Shown one piece after another: positions 47,744 through 58,222 of a stretch of DNA of 64,000 nucleotides; the stretch's first letter is position 1, and each line of letters opens with the position of its first letter. The position numbers and the translations under genes were made by a program. Location of the stretch: positions 1,674,001-1,738,000 of the forward strand of contig NC_057379.1 of assembly GCF_016906535.1 (NCBI RefSeq), written 5' to 3'. The notes beneath the pieces were generated by a model. It was not told the DNA's origin. It made no database searches and saw nothing but the letters and a program-made list of their open reading frames with translations. Source of the DNA: Rhizoctonia solani. Lineage: Eukaryota; Basidiomycota; Agaricomycetes; Cantharellales; Ceratobasidiaceae.

Positions 47744-48681
47744 ATGAAGTTCTCTATTGCGATTGCCCTTGCTCTTTCCGCCAACGGTGCTTTCGGCCAC
47801 TGTAAGTTGTATTCAGTGTGCATTTGGGACAGGCCCTTACTGATATATTGTAGATATTTTTAATAAGCTCATTGTCAATGGCGTTACGGGCGGAGCGTTC
47901 TCAAACATTCGCCCCGTTTCCAGCAACTCTCCAGTAGAAGACGTCTCATCGACCAACATGCGTTGCAATGTTGGAGGCGCAAGCGGAAGCAGCACTACTA
48001 CTACTACATTCCCTGCCGGTTCCACTGTGAGTTCTTTAGGGTTTTAGAATCCAACTGTGATTGAGTTGCCTGTTAGATCGGCTTTGTTCTCGATAACACC
48101 ATCTACCACCCTGGCCCTCTCGCAGTCTATATGGGTAAGCAACAAGAATCAGCCCTAAATTATACGCATATATTCATGATCACTCAAAATGACAGGCAAG
48201 GCTCCCTCTGGCACCACTGCTGCTTCATGGGACGGATCAGGTGCTAACTGGTTCAAGGTTTACGAGATGGGTGCAGACTTTAACCCATTCAAGTTCCAGT
48301 CTATGGGTAAGTGTTCAAACAGTAGACAAGACAATCGAAGCCTGATTTCAGTACAGACAAATCGACATTCACCTTCACTGTCCCCAAGACCATCCCATCT
48401 GGAGATTACCTCATCCGCATTGAGCAAATCGGGCTTCATGTTGCCGGTGCCCCGCAGTATTATATCTCATGCGCGCAGGCCACTGTGACCGGAGGAGGCA
48501 ACGCCCAGCCATCAAAGGTCTCCATCCCAGGATATGTTACCAAGGACGATCCTAGTCTCACTGGTACGTGCACTTATTTGCAGCCCATATTTTTAGTTAC
48601 TAAAATACTACATCAGTCAACATCTGGAACCCTGTTCCCACTGCCTACAAGGTGCCAGGCCCGGCGGTCTTCTCAGGATAA
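47744..48681 (+). CDS. AA9 lytic polysaccharide monooxygenase, secreted
   Basis: Six exons (47744-47801, 47854-48026, 48077-48134, 48196-48307, 48358-48563, 48617-48681) give 223 residues. AA9 enzymes use copper and a reductant to cut cellulose or related glucans oxidatively. The signal peptide MKFSIAIALALSANGAFG is followed directly by His19, which becomes the N-terminal copper ligand of the mature enzyme. The second His is in NTIYHPGPLAVYMG. The axial Tyr and its Gln are in GAPQYYISCAQATV. IPSGDYLIRIEQIGLH is another family block. No carbohydrate-binding module; it ends soon after the catalytic domain (PTAYKVPGPAVFSG). Intact. Confidence 0.94.
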
Positions 48682-49590
48682 ACGTGCATTGCTTTCAATC
48701 AGAATCATGGCACCGTTTTCGGTTGATATTTGGAGTTATAGCTATGTTGCAGTGCGAATAACAATATACATTCAAGGCAATACCCATATAGCGCAATCAT
48801 GTGCCGTAACTCGGCATTAATTATCCGGACCGTGACTCCACTCATCCAGCGTCATGAAGTTAGATTCCAAAGCTTGTTACTTTATATAAGCGCCGACAGC
48901 CAAACCACAGCTACCAACACTGCAGGGTGGGCGTTTGTAGGTTGATCTGCAGATACACGTATGCAGAGAATTTCTGCGTCAAGTGAACCAAGCTCGCGGT
49001 TTGTGTTAGTCAGCGAGTGTATGCATGGTGTATGCCCGTTGCGTTCATGCTCAAGCCAGTACTCCCTGTCTGCATGCTGTATACCACAGAATAACGCCCA
49101 CCCAACATATGGAAAGTGCATACAAGGTGAATGTCAGCATAGATACATCGTATGACTTGAGGTTTACCTGGCGGAAGCCTGGTAAATTCCCGCTCTGAGG
49201 CCATGATCAGCCCAGTTCAAGCAGTTATCGATATCAATTACAACCCAGTACTTGTACATTGGGCCATAACCATACCAATCTTGGTTTAATATATGTATAT
49301 ATTAATATCTTTTACGTTTTGGCACTTCAAACCCACAAAGCGCGGGTAGCTATAGATATTCGATTGCTTTAATCCAGGGATGCCAGCAACTAAGGGTAGC
49401 ACGGTGAGCATGTTGGACCGACTGTCTGTCTTCTCATCAAACTCAATAATAAGAAACACTTCAAAAATAGAGCAGTATATAGCGTGACTTCAATCTCACA
49501 GTCTTTTTGATGTAGACTCACAAAGACCGACGCATACACAATTGTCTGCACAACATGTGATCCTCAAGTTCATATTCCAATGGCCGGATA
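48682..49590. other. intergenic between AA9 and MITE copy B
   Basis: No gene seen. Confidence 0.4.
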
Positions 49591-49810
49591 CACTGTACAA
49601 GGTTATAATGCTGAAAATCAGTGCGTGTGTTTAAGTGAGAATTGAGCTGAAATCAAGGTCAATACATACTGATTTTAGGTATCAATTCTTCCATAGTATG
49701 ATTCATGCTGAGGGAGGCATACTAACATTGTAATTTTCAGACCATATCCTACTGAAAAAAGGGATCTTTTACTGATGTACTGATTTTCAGGATTTTATCA
49801 CACCACAGTG
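49591..49810 (+). mobile_element. MITE copy B (220 bp)
   Basis: Same length and nearly the same sequence as copy A at 1630. CACTGT/ACAGTG ends are flanked by ATA on both sides (49588-49590 and 49811-49813), another 3 bp duplication. It lies in an intergenic region and carries no ORF. Confidence 0.88.
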
Positions 49811-51512
49811 ATACAAACTGAATTTATGAGCCCTTGTACGGCCAAGTTCTCTCCTTGTCTCTCCCCCCACCTGCAATTACCAGAACTGACTAGATTGAGA
49901 GTTGCATGCATTATCCAATTGCAAGTGAAACATCCAAGCTTTGTATTCACCATTGCTTTTTGCTCTTCATTTATTCAAGTTGATATATTATACTGGTCTA
50001 TTAGGTAGCTTTGAGACGCTTTGCTTACCCAGGTGTGAGTCATGGGTGAGTTTTTGGTATTTCAGGACATGCATACACTCTATTGTTTTTTAGTATGTTT
50101 GGCAGACGTTGATATCCAAAATACGGTGCCAGTAAGTTATACATTTGGATATTTAATTTTTATCTGTGTATATACTGTGTGCGTTGTGAGTGATTAATTG
50201 GTTTTATTAACTATCACTACCTGCATCCCCTATTGCTCAGCAACCGTGTGAGAAGCAAATCAAAAGTTTTCAACACAAAAAAAAATATGTATTGATATTT
50301 CTATCTGGTTGACAGTTGATTAACAGCTGCTACATATACGTATACCCTGCGGCTGCATATAGCCATATGAGGATACCGTTCACGCGTTTCAACGCCATGA
50401 ATACATGCACAGACAAAAGAAGACCCACACATGGACCGGACAAATGCCTTGATCACAACAGACTATCTTCCCCCAGGATACGTTGCGTAAGCAAGTGTCA
50501 ATGTTCATCTCTAAGTCTGCTTACGTGGAATAAACCATATGATATAAACAGTATCTCCACCCGTCATTTGTGCTGCATTCACAGGTGCCAAGTTTGTGTG
50601 TGCACCAGTTTGCGTGACATAAACTGGATGCAAACCAACGGAAACGGCCTTGTTTACCAGTAACCTCCCTGCGGTGCAAACTGGCCAAGCAATGACAACC
50701 TGACATGAGTCAACTTACACCATGAGTTAGATTTTGATCTACAATTTCACTTAAATGCTGGTAGCCTAGCATGATCATGTTTTGCAACCTTCAGAGATAT
50801 CAGATCATGGCTGGACCCAAGAGGGTTTGATACTTACAGCATTGAATGATCCCATCATCCATTGGCTAGATTCAAGATGTAAGATCTGGTGGGAGAAGCT
50901 TGACCGGAATATTTGAGTGATTTGTGGCAGTATGGCAATGTGTAGGTGCGTTGTTAATAAGCAAAAGAATATATCTGGCTTGAGCCTTCATATCCTTGTT
51001 GAAATCATGAAAAGTGTATTGATTGACCCTGTATATAAGAGTATCAGGAAGGTGAGAATACCAGACTCAAACTGGGCTGTTTTGTGGCCCATGATGTCCG
51101 TTGCGCCATTGTATAGGCATAACGCCTCCTACTACGTATACTGCGGGCGTATGCTGTGACTTGTTCTCCCACGGATAACTAACTTGATTACAGTCAACAG
51201 AAGCTACTAGAGTTCACTAGTAAGCACATGACATTTCTATGATATGGATCAAAGAAAACATGTATTTAGGCACTAGATACTTGAAAGCAGACTTCACAAG
51301 ACGGGTTACTTTTGTTAATTGAATGGGTACACAATTTGTCAAATAACATGCACATTTGTGGTTAGTCAACTGGAAGGAATATCCAATACACTACTGTATT
51401 GTAAAGGAATCAATGAATTCCGCATTTTGTAGTATCCGCCCACCTATCCCAAACTTGCACGTCAATACATCATCATCATTTGCTCACTGCATCTAAAGTA
51501 CTCACTCAACCC
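49811..51512. other. AT-rich intergenic region
   Basis: No gene recognised on either strand; the longest frames (50316-50663 plus, 50521-50706 minus) overlap on opposite strands and show no motif. Confidence 0.45.
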
Positions 51513-54205
51513 TCACCCCACATAACACCAATCCCACTCTTTGCCAAGCAACAGTGGTTGGCTATAGTCCGCTTGTAGTACCCCCTCAGGTCCAATGTTG
51601 TAAACACTACTAACGTCCAAAAACACTCTGCCTATATAGGAAGGAGCCCAAAACACAAGCTGTGAGTTGCTGTTTTGTACCCACCCATCCTGCAACACCG
51701 TCAGCCCACCAGCAATTGCACAATGAGGTTCCTTCCAATCCAAATCAAATGAGGTACAGTGGGATAGGTCAGGTACACTGGGCGCTCCTGGTGTCTTCCA
51801 TACTTGTATTGTGGAGTCCCATGAGCCTGAGACAATATATGCGCCATTGGCTGAATATGCCACCAAGTTGACCCCATCTTGGTGGCCTCAAAGTGGCTTG
51901 CACGCAGGCCCTCCATCTTTCACCCTCCACACCCAGACGCTCCCCTCAGATGAGCCAGATACAATGTGACTGCCGTTGGGCAAGAACATAACTGACAGAA
52001 CTGATCCCTCATGCCCCTTGAGAGGACCCAACACTAGATTGCCACTGCGCAAGTCAAACACGCAGATGGTGTTATTGCTTGACCCAGAAGCAATGAGTCT
52101 GCTATCAGGCAAGAACGTGACCAAGTTGATACTGCCCTTATGCCACTGCAATCCAAATGGATCAAATAGGAGTGACAGCGCCTGCGCGTCCCACATCTGG
52201 ATCTTCCCATCTTTACAGCCAGAAACAATGCTCTTGCCATTGGGAGAGAACGCTGCTGAGTAGACATCTTCCTTGTGTGTTCCAACTTGGTCCATAGGTG
52301 TCAGAATCCCATTGTCTACATCCCAGGTTTGTATGGTCTTGTCATCCAAGGCAGAGGCAATGAGCCTACTATTGGGTGAGAACAAAACCAACCAAACTTG
52401 TCTTTCATGCCCTAGGAGTGAACTGAATAGTAGCTTGCCGCTTGTGGTATCCCACAGACAGATGACACAGTCAGCGCCGCCAGAAGCAAGGTACCTGCCA
52501 TCAGGCAAGAACGCCACCAAGCTGATCAAATGGGTGTGTACCATAAGCGGCTTGAGAGTAGCAGTGCCATCAGGCACATTGAACATATAGATTGCCTTGT
52601 CCCTGCCTGCTGCAGCAATGCATGAGCTATCAGGAGAGACCGCAACAGACAAAACTTTGTTGGCTAGTGTCTTCCAGTTTGATGTTGAGTGGAGTGCATT
52701 CCACATCTTGATGGTACAATTGGATGAGCATGAGGCAACTCATGTGCCTTGCAGAGAGAACGCAGCAAAGAAAACCAAATTGTTGTGCATGCCAAGTAGA
52801 CAAGGGTTGGAATATCCTTTCTCCTTATCCCATATATACAGGCACCTATTATCAGAGATAGTGACAAGTTTATCTCCAAGCAGCAAAAATCCAATAGATA
52901 TAATCTCTCTGTAGTGTACTTGCAATGAGGAGTGTGTAACGGTTCTGTCATGAAGACTCCAGAAGCGCAGATTGCTGGATTGATGGCCGGTGACAAGGTG
53001 TTTGCTGTTTGGCAAAAAGGCAATTGACTATACCAGAGATTGATGAGCGTTGAATGGGAAAGGGAGTGACTTGCCAGTGGATGAGTTGTAAACAGCAATG
53101 GGACACTTGTAATTATATAATCCGCAGGCAATATACTTGCCATCCGGAGAGAATGTTGTGCAGTTGATTGGGAAAGGATGGCGTTTGATGGAGTTGGGTA
53201 TCAGACTGCCGTTGCTACTATCCCACATTTGCGTTGTGTGGTCCCAGGACCCTGAGAGAATGTGCCTGCCATTGGGTGAGAAGCACACTGACCTCACCCT
53301 TCCTTTGTGCCCCTTGATGACATTGTATATTTGATTGCCTGTCTGTGCATCTTGTACAAGAATGCTGCCATTGCAAGCGCCAGAGACCAGCAGCAGCCCG
53401 TTGGGAGAGATTGCTACACAATTGACTGCATCAGTATGCCCTTTGAGTGGTCCAAGGACAACTGCTCCATTGCAAGCATTAAGCAAGGAAACTGTGCCAT
53501 CCTCAAATCCGGTTGCAAGTCAAAGCTTGTCAGGCAAGAATGCCAGGCACTTGGGTACCAAATCCATTCCCCACGTTGCAAGAAGCGCCAATTGGCTCTG
53601 CTCTATTGCAGATCCTTTCAGTGATAGTAGCTGCTGAGTACGGCCCCAATATAGCTTGCATACTGAGCTTGATGGGTAGCAAAGCGCTAGCACTGAGATG
53701 CATATATGCGGTGTTGACTGCAAAACTGAGCCTGCTGCAACTGTGGACACAAACATCCATGCGTTGTCAAGCAGCTTTGTCAGGTCCAACAATGTGCCTT
53801 TGATCTATTGCTGATGATTATACTTTGTGAATACCGCTATGAGATAATTTCTTACCGCTAACCATGGCTTGACTGCCAATAGCATTGCTATCCCTGTATC
53901 CAGCATACATTTCAGGCTCAGCACCTCCATCCAGAATAGCAGCCAAGTCAACAGGAAGTCTTCCAGCTTGGCCTGCACTTCTTTGCAAGCCGTGCTTTTT
54001 GCTACATGGCCGCCCCAGTGATGGGCTGCATACAACAGTGTTGGTAAGATTGATCCAGCTATCTGATCCTGTAAGCCTTTCACTTTGCTATCAACTATAA
54101 ACAATGTTTTGAGTCTGCAAATGTTGAATCATAGCTGGTCTTGCATGATGTCAAAGCAATGTCTGGATAAAAGTTGGCTATGCTTTGCTTTGTCACAGTA
54201 GAACC
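51513..54205 (-). pseudogene. NLR C-terminal part: post-NACHT helices and WD40 repeats, with stops
   Basis: This continues the NACHT gene beyond the solo LTR. It starts in the STAND helical region (FYCDKAKHSQLLSRHCF, then ILPTLLYAAHHWGGHV, WMEVLSLKCMLDTGIA). An intron lies near 53808-53866, followed by a linker ([14 protein letters not shown]), then about ten WD40 repeats such as [65 protein letters not shown] and GHEGSVLSVMFLPNG. The end is GKEWDWCYVG with a stop at 51513. Five in-frame stops interrupt it, at 54129, 53520, 53028, 52740 and 51888. By family pattern four replace CGA and one CAG. WD40 repeats in such receptors are the ligand-sensing part; this copy cannot be translated whole. 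Confidence 0.88.
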
Positions 54206-54785
54206 TGTTGTAGACACAATTGATACCAGGGAATTTATTCCCATTTTCTCGAATTTAAACAAAGACAAACGGACAACATTTTCAATCACGTGACTTTGGC
54301 GCTTATACCTACACCAAGCGCCAAGCCATGTCCCCGTCCGCGCTTAATCAGCATACGTAGCCACCTCCACCAATGACATCATCATGACACGTCAGTGACA
54401 CGTATACATGAGTAAGGCCAACTGTGGAGCAGGGTTCTTATTGGTTATGCTATTGCATATATTATATTTGTAATTAATTCACCTCTGTAATATATAAGGA
54501 GGCCAACCAACCATGGTAACACCCAGGTCAATTACCTCTTGTTGCATCACACATTGTACAAGGGCCTTACAGCCCAGCAACCCTACTTAGTTACTTAGTC
54601 TTCACCGCCTTAAGTGGCCTCTCCGTTGTACTTACATAGCTTGCCATTGCCCTTACGGCCTTGGTCATTGTAGTATAGTTGATTGTTGTTGTAGGATAGC
54701 TTGCCACCGCCTTACGCGGTTTTTACTTGGATACTTCTGGCTGCAAGCACCCTCCTCCTTGACGTCCTTACAGACGTCTAGGACA
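54206..54785 (+). mobile_element. solo LTR of the same Gypsy family, older copy
   Basis: It runs TGTTGTAGACAC...GTCTAGGACA, 580 bp, with the same order of motifs as the LTRs at 55788 and 61646 but visibly diverged. Perfect 5 bp target duplication GAACC (54201-54205 and 54786-54790). It is a product of recombination between the two LTRs of an older insertion, and it interrupts the NLR gene after the NACHT domain. Confidence 0.93.
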
Positions 54786-55787
54786 GAACCTTGCCAACCA
54801 GGCCTTGTCAAATATGAAATCAGGGAACAATGCATGTAGCATTGATACCATGTTAGTCCCATGCAACACGTGCAGCACAGAGTATAGCAACTGAAGTAGT
54901 ACCATTGCCTTTGATACCTCAATCACAGCCAGAGCTGCAAGTGTATCGATGCTGACAGACTCTTGAGTGCATACGGCTGTCCAAAGTAGTGTAAGCATCT
55001 GTTCTTGTTCTTCCGGCTCTTGATCTGGGTTGTAAACTGCAGCATCCAGGATTGTGCTATATAGGCGGTCAATGTCAGCGTGCCAGTAACTTAATCTAGA
55101 TGATGGTCTGAGGACAACTTTCAGTTGAGCTTGATCAACAATATTCCCTTTTCTGCAAATGTACCAAACTGCTGTGGCGGCGTATATAAACAGACTACCA
55201 GATAGACTGGCAAGTTGCGTCAAGTCAGATTTGGGGACAGCACTGTTAGCCAACTGCTCAAGAAGATATAGCTTGATGTCAGCTTGCACAAGTGATTTCT
55301 TGATGTCATGCAGCAGGCATACTGAATGCCTCTCATCCAACTGTGCCTCCACCCTGAGTTGGATGTCTGGCTTGGGTTGACTAGTGACAAAGATCTTGAT
55401 AGGTAGGTTTGTAGTTACCCTGAAGAGCATGTCCAGCATTGTCTCCACCCTGTCTGAGCTTTTACATTTGTTGAGCGCATCAATAACTACCACATATGTG
55501 CTTGATACCTCTCCCGTCATACTCAACAGCGGCTCCTTGATTAGTTGCTTGCACTGGCTGACAATTGATTGCAACTTGATCTTTGGTTCTTTCTCTAAAG
55601 CAGCCAGCAGGGCCGGCCAAAACCAAGGCAAGCGCTGTGCAAGTTGATACGCAATGGTGGGTATAATTTGTCTGACGTCTCCACACTCATCCTTTGTGCG
55701 CGTGCAAAAGAAGCTGGCGCCAAGCGCCCCACGTTCCTGAAGAGCCTGGGCAAAGGTATATGCAATGGTGGTCTTTCCTGTGCCTGC
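54786..55787 (-). pseudogene. NLR middle part: NACHT NTPase domain from the second half of the P-loop
   Basis: The frame begins at the Gypsy border with TGKTTIAYTFAQALQERG, the end of the Walker A motif. It continues ASFFCTRTKDECGDVRQIIP, TIAYQLAQRLPWF, then Walker B-like TYVVVIDALNKC (family: VIDALDEC; the usual second acidic residue is Asn here), IKIFVTSQPKPDI (sensor region) and ASLSGSLFIYAATAVWYI. It ends at the solo LTR after FDKAWLARF. NACHT domains hydrolyse ATP/GTP and drive oligomerisation of fungal heterokaryon-incompatibility and defence receptors. The frame within this piece is clean; its first ~25 codons as an open frame (MIENLVRSSLFKFEK) are LTR sequence, not gene. Confidence 0.9.
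55783..55787. repeat. target duplication, left of the Gypsy element
   Basis: CCTGC, repeated at 62226-62230 after the right LTR. Confidence 0.92.
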
Positions 55788-56370
55788 TGTCGTAGACACA
55801 CTCGATACCACGGAATTTATTCCAATTTTCTCGAATTTAAACAAAGACGAACGGACTAGATTTTCAATCACGTGACTTCGGCGCTTATATCATACGCTAA
55901 GCGCCGAGCCACGTCCCCTTCCGCGCTTAAATCAGCATACGTAGCCACCTCCACCCATGACGTCATCATGACACGTCAGTGACACGTATGTATGAGTAAG
56001 GCCAACTGCGGAGCGGGGTTCTTATTGGATACAGTATTTGATTTAGTATATTTGTAATTAGCTAGCTTGTAGAATATATAAGGAGGCACACCGACCATGG
56101 TAACACCCAGGTCAATTACCTCTTGTCGCATCTCCTATTTTGTACGAGGACTTTAGGTCCAGTAACTACTTAGTCCACTCAGTTCCACGTCGCCTTAAGC
56201 GGCTTCTTCACTGTACTTAGGTAGCTTGTCATCGCCCTTACAGGCTTCGTCACCGTAGTATAGTTGGCCGTCGTCGTAGGTAGCTTGCTCGTCGCCTTAA
56301 GCAACATTTACTTAGTTACAACCGGCCGCAAGTGCCCACCTCCTCGACGTCCTTACAGACGTCTAGGACA
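55788..56370 (+). repeat. 5' LTR of the Gypsy element
   Basis: It contains a perfect ATF/CREB palindrome TGACGTCA (55958-55965), an E-box CACGTG (near 55870), an inverted repeat CGGCGCTTA...TAAGCGCCG (near 55878-55906), an inverted CCAAT box (ATTGG near 56034) and a TATA box TATATAA (56076-56082). The predicted RNA start is therefore close to 56105-56112. Confidence 0.9.
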
Positions 56371-56372
56371 CT

Positions 56373-56384
56373 AGGTAATCAACC
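56373..56384 (+). promoter_or_regulatory. putative primer-binding site, self-priming type
   Basis: AGGTAATCAACC begins two bases after the 5' LTR. It lacks the TGG expected for a tRNA 3' end. It is complementary at 10 of 12 positions to GGTCAATTACCT (56110-56121) at the predicted RNA 5' end, and at 11 of 12 to the right-LTR version GGTCGATTACCT. This resembles the self-primed Tf1/sushi elements. Confidence 0.5.
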
Positions 56385-56864
56385 TTAAGTCGGTTGCAAA
56401 CCGTGCCCACCAAGCACACCCCACTTAGTCTCAACAAACGAGAAGGTCCCCTGTACTAGCACGAGGGAAATCACCTGATCGGGCTCGCCTTTCGCTATCA
56501 ATAATCAAACTAGCGTCGGCCCCAGGTAGTACCGAATTGCTATAAGGCAGACGGATTCCAATCGTCCGCGTACTACCGGTCACCGCACCCTTTGTCAGCG
56601 GAACTAGTCAGCAGATCCACCCGCTTGCAGAAAACCCGTCCCACATCACGCCCGCACACGGCAGTCGATTGGTTGATAGGGACTGTCCAACGCTAGGCGG
56701 TTGACGCAAGTTCTTAGCGCTAGAACAATAAAGCGACCCATAAGTCCTGTCACAGGCACCATCCCCCTACTTCGCCCATCATTACGTCACGCACCCCCTC
56801 TCGCGCTTCCTCCCGCGCCTCCCAACGCGCCACCTCCCACCAAGGCCGCTCATATCCCCATGAG
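56385..56864 (+). other. Gypsy leader region
   Basis: Untranslated leader between the primer-binding site and gag. It holds an 8 bp inverted repeat, GGTAGTAC (56525-56532) and GTACTACC (56570-56577), a candidate RNA stem that could serve packaging or dimerisation. Confidence 0.4.
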
Positions 56865-58222
56865 ATGGCAACCCGTTCCCGGAGCACCGCTCGTCCCCCG
56901 TCCCCTCTCGATCAAGGAGAGTTGGGACCCGCTCTTCCGGCAGCCGCCGATGAGTCAAGAAGCCTCAAACCAGAGGTCTATGGGGAAATCTCCCTCAGCC
57001 GCGCAATCTCCCTCCTCCTGGGATTGCAAAACCAAGTCATCCGGCTCGAACGGGAACTCAAGGAACTCAAGGAGGTCAACAAGGAAGCCCGAGATTGGAT
57101 GGGAGCGGTTGACCAAACCCTCACTCAAATCAAGGCTATTGGGGGGCCCCAACCCCACACACCAGAAGACCGGAAACCCCCGGCAGTTGAGGCCACGCCC
57201 AGGCCCATATCCAAAACCAACCCTCTTCCAGCGCCTAGTGCGCCCCTCATCGCCTGGGCCAACCCCACCAAGCCTCCCATCACCTTCGCCCAACCAACTC
57301 CCGTCCAGGCTCCCCCGAGAATCCCTACTCCCACTCCACCTGCGCCTATCAGGCTCCAATCCCCCCTTGCCTCTCAACCAGCGGCTCCAGTAGTCGCTTA
57401 TCAAGCACCCGTCAAGGTAGATCACCCCGACGCCTATACGGGGAAGATTGGTAATGAGTCCAGACAATGGCTCACCAGGATGATGGCATGGGTCCGCCTC
57501 AATCAGCGGATGTTCCCAACCGATCAGGAGGTATTGTCCTTCCTCCTGATGAACATGAAGGACACGGCAGGAGCCTGGGCACACCCCCACCTCGATCAAC
57601 TAGGGTCTCACAGGGCCATCATCCAAACGGTCAAGGACTTTAGGAGGGAATTCCTAACCGCATTTGGGAATCCGGACGCCACACGAGCCGCCGAGCGGCA
57701 AATTACAAACCTTACTCAGACAGGTACCTGTGCTGAGTACATTACTAAGTTCAGGACCATCGCCATGGACCTGGACTGGAACAACGCCGCCCTTCGTGGG
57801 CAATTTGCACGTGGCCTCCACTGGGAGGTCAGCCGTCTCATTGCCACCCGAGAACGGCGCCCCACTACCCTCCTCGAGCTGCAGAACGCGGCTCTGGTCA
57901 TCGACAACGCCCTCCGTGAGGAACGCGCCAGCCACCCGCCTAAGGGTAATAAGTCTGGCACCTCCAACACCACCCCAACAGGGGGGCGAGTACCGGCCAA
58001 CAGGCCACAAGACCAGGTCGCCTTTCCAGCGATCCTAACTTTGTCTCCGAGGAGGAGCGAAACCGCCGCAGGGCAGAAGGCCTCTGCATCAAATGCGGGA
58101 AAACAGGGCACAAGTTTGCGGAATGCCGCACTGGCTGGAAGGCCACGCCTAAGGAGGAAGGCATCAAAAAGGAAGCCGCCAAAATTGGCGAAGAGTCTGG
58201 ACCCGAATCGGGAAAAGACTAA
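56865..58222 (+). CDS. Gypsy Gag (one-base frame break)
   Basis: The start MATRSRSTARPPSP is the first long-frame ATG. A coiled-coil-like stretch (LLGLQNQVIRLERELKELKE) and Pro-rich linker precede the capsid-like region (QWLTRMMAWVRLNQRMFP, MNMKDTAGAWAHPHLDQ, FRREFLTAFGNPDATRAAE, TQTGTCAEYITKFRTIAMDL). The zinc knuckle CIKCGKTGHKFAEC is in another frame from the start. The frames join if the G6 run at 57981-57986 had one more G. The stop is TAA at 58220-58222, right after a slippery GGGAAAA. The break may be a mutation, a slip site or an assembly error. Confidence 0.88.
58210..58216 (+). promoter_or_regulatory. -1 ribosomal frameshift heptamer GGGAAAA
   Basis: In the zinc-knuckle frame the codons read tcG-GGA-AAA-GAC-TAA, so the heptamer has the X XXY YYZ phase required. 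A -1 slip gives the pol frame exactly. Six bases later (58223) a hairpin can form: GGGT and CCT pair with AGG and ACCC (58223-58250) with one bulged A. Confidence 0.7.

Noticed and set aside
54095..54289. Open frame starting MIENVVRLSLFKFEKMG, with a similar start (MIENLVRSSLFKFEKIG) in the frame ending at 55871
   Set aside because: Both starts are encoded by the LTR edge; the likeness reflects the repeat, not a protein family.
56955..57599. Minus-strand 214-codon frame opposite gag
   Set aside because: It is antisense to the well-supported capsid region and has Gly/Arg-rich shadow composition.
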